Source: JAFGCY01 sp964609245
Lineage (GTDB): Bacteria > 4484-113 > JAFGCY01
Assembly (NCBI GenBank): GCA_964609245.1
Contig: CAZSSB010000056.1
Coordinates: forward strand, 1 to 19,231
Length of the DNA stretch: 19,231 bases
Reading direction: 5' to 3'
Under the pieces are notes generated by a model, which ran no database searches, had not been told where the DNA came from, and saw only the letters and a program-made list of their open reading frames with translations. Below are positions 13,043 through 19,231 of the stretch, piece by piece; the stretch's first letter is position 1; the number at the start of each line of letters is the position of its first letter. The translations under genes and the position numbers were made by a program.

Positions 13043-14056
13043 TTAGTTGCTCTCGCTGGGGCCGCGCCGGCCGCCCCGTTCGCCGCGGGGTCCGTCGCCG
13101 CGGCCCGCGCGCTCACCGTTCCGCCCGCCGATACCGGGGCCGCCGCGCCGACCAATCTCGGCCATGCGGGCCTCGGCGCTGGCGTAGTCACTGATGATGC
13201 AGGCCACCGGGCCGCCGAAGAACTCACCCGCCCCGGCCAGCACCGCGACCTGGTCGCCGACGCCGAACGGCATCGCGTCGACCTCCTCGCTGCTTTGGGC
13301 GTAGTGAGTGCGCTCGGAGATGCTGAGTGTCACGCTGTCCGGGATGTCCGCGGGCAGCTCGATGCCGCGCTCGTCCAGCTTCGCCTGCACGAAGCCGGGG
13401 ATCTCGATGCTGATGGTGATCGAATCATCGCTCAGCGCGGTGATGGTGCCGAAGACCGGCCTGATCCGCGCGCCCATGCCGCCGCGCATGCCCTGGCCCA
13501 TACCGCCACGCATGCCGGGGCCCTGACCCATACCGGGTCCGCCGTCACCGCCGCCCCAGCCGGGTCCCTGGCCGTCGCCGCGTCGGCCGGGCCCTTCACC
13601 ATCCTGGCCCCAGCCCTGGCCGCGCTGGCCGAGCCGCTCACGGATGAACTGCCGCGCCGTCTCGGCGTCAGCCACGCGCCGCGCGACCGGGTCGTCGCCT
13701 TCACCGGGGCCGCCGCGCACCACAATCTCGTCACCGATGGCGAAGGCGCTGAAGTCGGCCTGCTCGCCCAGGTAGTGGAAGCGGGTGCCGTCGTCGATTG
13801 CAAAGCGCAGCTCGGCGGGCAGTTCGGGCAGCTCGCGCCCCATTTCCGTCAGCCGCTCGGCCATCTCGGCCGGGATGCGCGGCTCGATCACCAGCAGCGT
13901 ATCGCTGAGCTGGGTGATTACTCCATAGGCCAGCCGCCCCTGGCCGCGCCGCCCCTGGTTTCCGCCGTCCGGCCCCCACTGGGCGAGGGCCGCCGTGGAC
14001 AGGAGCAGCGTCAGGGCTGCCGCCACGATACTCACTGATTTGACTATCCTGATCAT
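13043..14056 (-). CDS. Exported protein with duplicated beta domain and Gly/Met-rich linker
   Basis: The product is 337 residues. A Sec signal peptide covers about 1-25 (VSIVAAALTLLLSTAALAQ). Domain A (about 43-135: YGVITQLSDTLLVIEPRIPA, LPELPAELRFAIDDGTRF, FAIGDEIVVRGG) and domain B (about 198-295: FGTITALSDDSITISIEIPG, LPADIPDSVTLSISERTHY, FGVGDQVAVLAG) align along their length, so it is an internal duplication. The pattern is that of DUF5666-like small beta barrels. The linker (about 140-197) is almost all Gly, Gln, Pro, Arg and Met, with repeated GMRGGMGQGM. The C-terminal tail is Arg/Gly-rich. It is probably periplasmic; function unknown. GGAG lies 6 nt before the ATG at 14056. A CGCTC-TTAG-GAGCG hairpin (14085-14098) is in its leader. 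Confidence 0.72.
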   Translation of the reverse strand: MIRIVKSVSIVAAALTLLLSTAALAQWGPDGGNQGRRGQGRLAYGVITQLSDTLLVIEPRIPAEMAERLTEMGRELPELPAELRFAIDDGTRFHYLGEQADFSAFAIGDEIVVRGGPGEGDDPVARRVADAETARQFIRERLGQRGQGWGQDGEGPGRRGDGQGPGWGGGDGGPGMGQGPGMRGGMGQGMRGGMGARIRPVFGTITALSDDSITISIEIPGFVQAKLDERGIELPADIPDSVTLSISERTHYAQSSEEVDAMPFGVGDQVAVLAGAGEFFGGPVACIISDYASAEARMAEIGRRGGPGIGGRNGERAGRGDGPRGERGGRRGPSESN

Positions 14057-14138
14057 GGTTCACTCCGGGAACATAAGGTAATGCCGCTCTTAGGAGCGAC
14101 GAACCCGACTGCTGAGTTTCAGTTCAAGGCGCCGACCG

Positions 14139-14198
14139 GCATATTCCATTCGGATATGCGGATGTGCGGTTGACACTCGCCTTAGCGGCGGGGATAAT
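14139..14198 (+). promoter_or_regulatory. nifJ promoter with upstream dyad and tandem 8-mers
   Basis: TTGACA (14170-14175), a 17-nt spacer and GATAAT (14193-14198) form an almost consensus sigma70 promoter, giving a 5' UTR of about 80 nt. Just upstream lie a dyad GCATAT-N9-ATATGC (14139-14159) and a direct repeat CGGATATG CGGATGTG CGG (14151-14169) that abuts the -35. These are candidate regulator sites. Confidence 0.75.
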
Positions 14199-14286
14199 CC
14201 TACCTAGGGGACCTACCCTTTGCCGGTTTGCACCGCGGGGCCCAAGCACATCCGCGGAATCCTGACCGACACGAAGGAGTGCCTGC

Positions 14287-17200
14287 ATGTGCGCGAAGAA
14301 AGTGATGTTCGACGGCAACACCTCGGCGGCCTTCGCCGCCCACGCCACCAATGAAGTCTGCGCGATCTACCCGATCACGCCCAGCTCCGTGATGGGCGAG
14401 CTGGCGGACGAGTACAGCGCCCACGGCCGCAAAAACATCTGGGGCCGGATTCCGGTGGTCAGCGAGCTGCAGTCCGAGGGCGGCGCGTCGGGCGCGATCC
14501 ACGGGTCGCTGACCGGCGGCGCGCTGGCGACGACGTTCACCGCCAGCCAGGGACTGCTGCTGATGGTTCCCAACATGTACAAGATCGCGGGCGAGCTGGC
14601 GCCGACGGTGTTCCACGTCAGCGCGCGCTCGATCAGCTGCCAGGCGCTGAGCATCTTCGGTGACCACTCGGATATCGCCGCCGTCCGCGAGACGGGCTTC
14701 GGCCTGGTGGCCAGCGGCAGCCCGCAGGAAGTGATGGACAACGCGCTGGCGGCCCAGCGCTGTACGCTCAAGAGCCGCGTGCCGCTGGTGCAGTTCTTCG
14801 ACGGCTTCCGCACCAGTCACGAGATCCAGAAGATCGAAGAAGTGCCGATGGAGGCGATGCGCGCGATGATCGACGAAGAGGACGTGCGCGCCGTCCGCGA
14901 CCGGGCGCTCAGGCCCGAGAATCCCACCATGCGCGGCACCGCCCAGAACCCGGACATCTACTTCCAGGGCCGCGAGTCGGTGAACAAGTACTACCTGGCC
15001 TGCCCCGAGATCATGGAGGAGGCTTACGACAAGCTGCACGAGCTGACCGGCCGCCGCTATCACCTGTTCGACTACTGCGGCGATCCTGAGGCCGAGACGG
15101 TGATGGTGATCATGGGCTCGGGCGCCGAGACCGCCGACGAGACGGTCGAGTACCTGGTTCGCGAGCGCGGCGCCAAGTACGGCCTGATCAAGGTGCGGCT
15201 CTACCGGCCGTTCAGCGCCAGGCACTTCATCGCGGCGCTGCCCAAGACGGTCAAGCAGATCGTGGTGATGGACCGCACCAAGGCGCCGGGCGCCACCGGC
15301 GAGCCGCTCTACCTCGACGTGGTGGACGTACTCAACACCGCGGTGCGCGAGGGCGACTTCCCGGCGATGCCGCTGATCGTGGGCGGCCGCTACGGGCTGA
15401 GCAGCAAGGAGTACACGCCCTCGATGGTCAACGCGTGCTTCAAGCACGTGCGGGGCGACAACCCGTTCCAGGGCTTCACCGTCGGCATCGAGGACGACGT
15501 CACCAACCTGAGCATCGACTACTCCGAGGAAGTCCACAGCGTCGATCCCAGCTGCTACGCCGCCAAGTTCTGGGGCCTGGGCTCGGACGGCACCGTCGGT
15601 GCCAGCAAGAACAACATCAAGGTGGTCGGCGACAACACCGACAAGTACGCCCAGGGCTTCTTCGTCTACGACTCCAAGAAGGCCGGCGGCGTAACCTGCA
15701 GCCACCTGCGCTTCAGCGACGCCCCGATCAAGAGCACCTATCTGGTCGGCCGCCCCGATTTCGTGGCGATCCACGCCGAGAGCTTCATCGGCAAGATCGA
15801 CCTGCTGCGCGGCATTCGGGATGGTGGCATCGTGCTGGTCAACACCTACATCAAGCCCGAGGACCTGTTCAACTCGATGCCCCGTCAGATGCAGGAGCAG
15901 ATCCTGAGCAAGCAGCTCAAGCTGTACTGCATCAACGCCTACGAGATCGTGTCCCAGCTGGGGCTGCCGGGCCGCATCAACACCACCATGCAGGGCGCGT
16001 TCTTCAAGCTCAGCGGCGTGCTGCCCGAGAAGGTCTACCGCGACGCGATCGAGGGCGCGATCGAGAAGACGTTCTCCAAGAAGGGCAAGGACGTCGTGGG
16101 CATCAACCTCAAGGCCTTCCGCGCCGGCATCGAGGACGTCGTCGAGGCGCCGGTGCCGGAGAAGATCACCGTCAGCGCCCCGATGCAGAGCCGCCTGCAG
16201 GTGCTCGAGGATCCGGAGCTGGCCGCGTTCGTCGAGGACGTGGTCGACAAGGTTATCGCGATGGAGGGCGACGACGTCAAGGTCAGCCAGATGCCCGTCG
16301 ACGGTGCCTTCCCGACCGATACGTCGAAGTACGAGAAACGCAGCATCGCGGTGCGGCTGCCCAAGTGGGAGCCTGAGCTGTGCGTGCAGTGCAACATGTG
16401 CGCCGTGGTCTGCCCGCACGCGGCGATCCGCGTCAAGGTCAGCAAGGAAGGCGACATCCAGAGCGACCTCTACAAGACGGTCAAGCTGAAGGATAAGCAG
16501 GCCGAGGACGACGACCGGCTGCGGATCCAGCTCTATCCCGACGACTGCACGGGCTGCGGCGCCTGCATTACTGCCTGCCTGGGCATCGAGAAGGGCGAGG
16601 ACAAACAGCCGACCGGCCGCAAGGCGCTGAACTTCGTGCTCAAGGAGGAGCTGCTGGACGAGGCGCGCGAGACGGTGCTGGAGTTCCGGCGTTTGCCGGT
16701 GACCGATCCGAAGTTCTACAAGCCAACCTTCAAGGCGATCCAGTACCAGCAGCCGCTGCTGCAGTTCAGCGGCGCCTGCGCCGGCTGCGGCGAGACGCCC
16801 TACATGCGGATGGTGACCCAGATTGTCGGCAAGCGGATGATGCAGGCCAACGCCACCGGCTGCAGCTCGATCTGGGGCGGCACCGCGCCGACCAGCCCCT
16901 TCGCCCGCGACAAGGTCACGGGCTGCGGGCCGGCCTGGTCCAGTTCGCTGTTCGAGGACAACGCCGAGTTCGGTTTCGGCATGCGCCTGGCGGTGGATCA
17001 GCTGCACGACCGTGCCTTCGCGATGCGCGATCAGCTGCTGGAAAGCGGCAAGCTGCCGCCGGAGCTGAAGGACCGCCTCGGCCAGCTGGCCACCATCGAG
17101 GAGCAGTACGCCGACCCGCTGAGGATCAGTGAGAACATGGCGCTGGCCGTCGAGATGGAGGAGATCATCGACGGGCTCAACGGTCGGGGCGACGAGCTGG

Positions 17201-17925
17201 CGGAGCTTAAGGCCTACCTGCCCTACTTCAGCAAGAAGAGCGTCTGGGCCGTCGGCGGGGACGGCTGGGCCTACGACATCGGCTACGGCGGGCTGGACCA
17301 CGTCATCGCCCAGGATTCGGACGTCAACATCCTGGTGCTGGACACCGAGGTCTACTCCAACACCGGCGGCCAGAAGAGCAAGGCCACGCCGCTGGGGGCG
17401 ATCGCCCAGTTCGCCAGCGCCGGCAAGCGGCTGGCCAAGAAGGACCTGGGGCTGCAGGCGATGAGCTACCGTCACGCCTACGTCGCGGCGCTGAATCTCG
17501 GCGCCAGCCCGGCCCAGGCGGTCAAGGCCTTCGTCGAGGGCGAGCAGTACCCCGGACCGGCGCTGTTCATCTGCTTCGCGCCCTGCATCGCCCACGGCAT
17601 CGACATGAGCAACACCCAGGCCCAGAGCAAGGCGGCGACCGACAGCGGCTACTGGATCAACTACCGCTTCGATCCGCGGCTGATCGCCGAGGGCCAGAAC
17701 CCGCTGCAGATCGATTCCAAGCAGCGCAAGATCAGCTTCCGCGAGTTCGCCGAGGGCCAGAACCGCTTCCGGCGCCTGAGGCGCGAGTATCCGGATGACT
17801 ACGAGGGCGTGATGGCCGACGCTGAGCGCGTCGTCAACCAGCGCTGGCTCTACTACCAGCAGCTCGCCGCGATGGACTTCACCCAGTTCACCGCCGAGCT
17901 GAAGAAGGGCGCCGGCGAGGGCTAG
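14287..17925 (+). CDS. nifJ: Pyruvate:ferredoxin (flavodoxin) oxidoreductase
   Basis: The product is 1212 residues, full length for the single-chain enzyme. It converts pyruvate and CoA to acetyl-CoA and CO2, reducing ferredoxin, in the cytosol of anaerobes. N-terminal domain: YPITPSSVMGELADEYSAHG, ending near residue 240. The gamma domain starts near residue 430 (GTVGASKNNIKVVGD). Two [4Fe-4S] motifs follow: C699-x2-C-x2-C-x3-C709-P and C754-x2-C-x2-C-x3-C764, the second followed by Leu rather than Pro. The TPP domain carries the proximal-cluster cysteines C831, C834, C859 and C1100, spaced as in the Desulfovibrio enzyme, then GGDGWAYDIGYGG (about 990) and EVYSNTGGQ.SKATP. GAAGGAG (14273-14279) lies 7 nt before the ATG. 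It is a single-gene unit with its own strong promoter and a hairpin downstream. Confidence 0.97.
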   Translation: MCAKKVMFDGNTSAAFAAHATNEVCAIYPITPSSVMGELADEYSAHGRKNIWGRIPVVSELQSEGGASGAIHGSLTGGALATTFTASQGLLLMVPNMYKIAGELAPTVFHVSARSISCQALSIFGDHSDIAAVRETGFGLVASGSPQEVMDNALAAQRCTLKSRVPLVQFFDGFRTSHEIQKIEEVPMEAMRAMIDEEDVRAVRDRALRPENPTMRGTAQNPDIYFQGRESVNKYYLACPEIMEEAYDKLHELTGRRYHLFDYCGDPEAETVMVIMGSGAETADETVEYLVRERGAKYGLIKVRLYRPFSARHFIAALPKTVKQIVVMDRTKAPGATGEPLYLDVVDVLNTAVREGDFPAMPLIVGGRYGLSSKEYTPSMVNACFKHVRGDNPFQGFTVGIEDDVTNLSIDYSEEVHSVDPSCYAAKFWGLGSDGTVGASKNNIKVVGDNTDKYAQGFFVYDSKKAGGVTCSHLRFSDAPIKSTYLVGRPDFVAIHAESFIGKIDLLRGIRDGGIVLVNTYIKPEDLFNSMPRQMQEQILSKQLKLYCINAYEIVSQLGLPGRINTTMQGAFFKLSGVLPEKVYRDAIEGAIEKTFSKKGKDVVGINLKAFRAGIEDVVEAPVPEKITVSAPMQSRLQVLEDPELAAFVEDVVDKVIAMEGDDVKVSQMPVDGAFPTDTSKYEKRSIAVRLPKWEPELCVQCNMCAVVCPHAAIRVKVSKEGDIQSDLYKTVKLKDKQAEDDDRLRIQLYPDDCTGCGACITACLGIEKGEDKQPTGRKALNFVLKEELLDEARETVLEFRRLPVTDPKFYKPTFKAIQYQQPLLQFSGACAGCGETPYMRMVTQIVGKRMMQANATGCSSIWGGTAPTSPFARDKVTGCGPAWSSSLFEDNAEFGFGMRLAVDQLHDRAFAMRDQLLESGKLPPELKDRLGQLATIEEQYADPLRISENMALAVEMEEIIDGLNGRGDELAELKAYLPYFSKKSVWAVGGDGWAYDIGYGGLDHVIAQDSDVNILVLDTEVYSNTGGQKSKATPLGAIAQFASAGKRLAKKDLGLQAMSYRHAYVAALNLGASPAQAVKAFVEGEQYPGPALFICFAPCIAHGIDMSNTQAQSKAATDSGYWINYRFDPRLIAEGQNPLQIDSKQRKISFREFAEGQNRFRRLRREYPDDYEGVMADAERVVNQRWLYYQQLAAMDFTQFTAELKKGAGEG

Positions 17926-17941
17926 GCCGGAACGCGGTGGA

Positions 17942-17962
17942 CCGCCGCTGAAGAGCCGGCGG
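17942..17962 (+). other. Hairpin just downstream of nifJ
   Basis: CCGCCG (17942-17947), a 9-nt loop and CGGCGG (17957-17962) form a 6-bp stem 17 nt after the nifJ stop. It is not followed by T residues and may protect the mRNA 3' end. Confidence 0.35.
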
Positions 17963-18000
17963 CCCGCTGCGGGTAAAACAAACTGGTCGTCACAGCGACT

Positions 18001-18031
18001 AGGGCGCCGGGCCGTGGACACCCGGCGCCCT
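18001..18031 (+). terminator. Strong hairpin downstream of nifJ, probable terminator
   Basis: AGGGCGCCGGG (18001-18011) and CCCGGCGCCCT (18021-18031) form a perfect 11-bp stem with a 9-nt loop, the strongest simple hairpin in the window. The following CTAGCGTTT has only a short T-run, so it is a non-canonical terminator. It lies 44 bp before the next gene's -10. Confidence 0.5.
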
Positions 18032-18074
18032 CTAGCGTTTCAGCGCCGGTGGGGGCGCGAATGGCCCGGCCTGC

Positions 18075-18080
18075 TATACT
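18075..18080 (+). promoter_or_regulatory. Extended -10 promoter
   Basis: TGCTATACT is a TGn-extended -10 box, 23 nt before the ATG at 18104. The short leader contains GGAGGAAGGAAAGG, giving both a Shine-Dalgarno and several GGA motifs of the kind CsrA proteins bind. Confidence 0.6.
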
Positions 18081-18103
18081 GCCAGGGCGGAGGAAGGAAA
18101 GGC

Positions 18104-19096
18104 ATGAGATTCCCGGCCATGTTGCTGGCCGTAGCGCTGCTGTTGGCATTCCCGCCCGTCACGGCCGCCGCCGTGCCCGAGGCGGACCACGTCCGCATCG
18201 AGTGCATCGCGCTGCGGCTCAAGGTCAACGACTACTCCATCCGGCACCAGGTCAAGCTGCTGGTGACGGTCACCACCTCGGACGAGAGCCGGCTCTCGGG
18301 CGTCGACCTGGCGCTGCTGAGCCTCACCAGCCCGGCCGGCGTGGAAGTCACCATGGGCTGCCGCGAGTGCCGGGTGACACCCCGGCAGTTCAAGGCGGCC
18401 AACGCGCGGCTGCTGTTCAAGGCGGTCGAGGACTCCGCGGCGCCGCTGCCCAGCGCCCAGAGCAACGTGCCGCCGGGCTTCTTCGACGAGGCCGGGCCCT
18501 ATCAGGTCAGCCTGACGCTGCGCGGCGAGTTGTTCAGCGGCGAGGTCAGTTTCGGTGAGCCGCTGGCGATGAGCATAGAGCAGGACGGGCGGGCGGCGGA
18601 GCGCTTCTGCCTGGCAGACGAGCTGCCGCTGACGATCACCACAAAGCCCGCCGAGTTTGGCCCGGTCTACTACAAGCGCCAGGACCTGAGCGGCTTCGTG
18701 TTCCAGCTGGCCAGTATGAACCAGGCCCTTGAAGGCAAGGACTACCACCCGCAGCGCGAGTCGCCGCAGTACGTGTTCCAGATCCGGCGGGGCGACGCCG
18801 AGGGCGGGCCGGCCGCGCTGGTCGATCCCTCGCGCTACATCGCGGGCCATGAGAAGCACCTGATCCGCAGCGACCACACCAGCACGCCGCTGACATTCGG
18901 CGCGGGCGAGTTCAGGCCCGGCGACGTGCTGATCGTCGACTTCATGCGCCAGGAGACGCCCCCGCCGGACGCGGGCTTCGAGCAGCGGGACAACTTCAGC
19001 GCGCAGGTGGTGGTCCAGGACCGCGTGGTCTACGCCCTGGCGGTCGAGACCGCCCCGACCCCGGAGGAACTGGGCGTGGTGGCGGCAGAGGAGTAG
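18104..19096 (+). CDS. Exported protein, function unknown
   Basis: The product is 330 residues from ATG 18104, which gives a clean Sec signal peptide (MRFPAMLLAVALLLAFPPVT, cleavage near AAAVP); the in-frame codon at 18014 lies before the promoter. The mature part is beta-rich with alternating hydrophobic strands (VRIECIALRLKVNDYSI, QVKLLVTVTTSDES, LSGVDLALLSLTSPAGVEV), a CRECRV pair of cysteines near residue 85, and later a segment SGFVFQLASMNQALEGKDYH and PGDVLIVDFMRQE. It looks like two or three Ig-like beta sandwiches. I do not recognise the family. Its last codon and TAG stop run directly into repeat module B. Confidence 0.65.
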   Translation: MRFPAMLLAVALLLAFPPVTAAAVPEADHVRIECIALRLKVNDYSIRHQVKLLVTVTTSDESRLSGVDLALLSLTSPAGVEVTMGCRECRVTPRQFKAANARLLFKAVEDSAAPLPSAQSNVPPGFFDEAGPYQVSLTLRGELFSGEVSFGEPLAMSIEQDGRAAERFCLADELPLTITTKPAEFGPVYYKRQDLSGFVFQLASMNQALEGKDYHPQRESPQYVFQIRRGDAEGGPAALVDPSRYIAGHEKHLIRSDHTSTPLTFGAGEFRPGDVLIVDFMRQETPPPDAGFEQRDNFSAQVVVQDRVVYALAVETAPTPEELGVVAAEE

Positions 19097-19119
19097 CGCG
19101 GGCATCCTGCCTGCGATTC
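19093..19119. repeat. Dispersed repeat, module B, copy 2
   Basis: GTAGCGCGGGCATCCTGCCT followed by GCGATTC, a CGCGGGCA/TGCCTGCG hairpin with one G-T pair. It matches 12850-12876 and includes the TAG stop codon (19094-19096) of the preceding gene. Confidence 0.6.
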
Positions 19120-19123
19120 ACAG

Positions 19124-19143
19124 GGGCGGCATTCATGCCGCCC
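19124..19143. repeat. Palindromic repeat, module A, copy 2
   Basis: Identical to 12821-12840 over all 20 bases. Here module B precedes module A; at the first site A precedes B. The remaining bases to 19231 show no gene. Confidence 0.85.
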
Positions 19144-19231
19144 ACGGCTGCGGCGGACACATGGACTCATGGTGGTCCGTGCGTTGATTGTGGGGACAAG
19201 CGGGCACAGTTTGATTGACGTTCACCGGCGC

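Noticed and set aside
14200..18021. Open 1273-codon minus-strand frame antisense to the whole of nifJ
   Set aside because: It mirrors the codon pattern of nifJ in GC-rich DNA; the translation is repetitive Ala/Asp/His/Val/Leu/Arg with no domain, and nifJ itself is unambiguous.

Overview
This is a GC-rich bacterial chromosomal window with about 17 protein genes, short gaps, and no rRNA, tRNA, CRISPR array or transposase. The organism is probably an uncultured, anaerobic or facultative, Gram-negative-type bacterium. It has lipoprotein and Sec signal peptides, a secreted-protein-rich gene set, and a pyruvate:ferredoxin oxidoreductase. I cannot name the phylum from the sequence. Two habits run through the window. 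UAG is the dominant stop codon (12 of 17 genes, usually as TAGC). Several genes have a TATAAT-like box only 7-11 nt before the start codon, which suggests leaderless mRNAs.

Layout. 1-481: 3' end of an AT-richer beta-helix surface protein. 601-1056: small lipoprotein. 1078-2758 (minus): ybeY followed by a CorC/HlyC-type CBS membrane protein, translationally overlapping. 2862-5099: exported two-lobed aspartyl-protease-like protein with a Pro/Glu-rich tail. 5142-5627: a CsrA relative holding two CsrA units in one chain. 5634-6611 (minus): exported protein of unknown function. 6744-7198: hicB-hicA type toxin-antitoxin pair, with hicA apparently starting at CTG. 7202-8311 (minus): exported ChaN/Tiki-like protein. 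8446-9105 (minus): two-TM membrane protein whose 3' end runs through a chain of palindromes. 9342-9980 (minus): rsmG. 10030-11274: exported transglutaminase-like protein. 11366-12781: lipoprotein with PKD and NodB deacetylase domains. 12782-13042: gap filled with several different palindromic repeats. 13043-14056 (minus): exported protein with two copies of a beta domain joined by a Gly/Met-rich linker. 14287-17925: full-length nifJ. 18104-19096: exported protein of unknown function. 19090-19231: palindromic repeats again.

Functionally the region mixes housekeeping genes (ybeY, rsmG), central anaerobic carbon metabolism (nifJ), post-transcriptional control (csrA-like, hicBA) and many envelope or secreted proteins. 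Apart from ybeY-corC and hicBA, genes are mostly single transcription units in alternating orientation with their own promoters.

The strongest candidates for something new are the single-chain tandem CsrA with an arginine-bearing RNA-contact strand in only one unit, the recurrent leaderless promoter layout (including a symmetric bidirectional one between rsmG and the transglutaminase gene), a dyad placed exactly over a -10 box at 9227-9248, the CTG-started hicA, and a modular palindromic repeat family whose modules occur in swapped order at 12821 and 19093.
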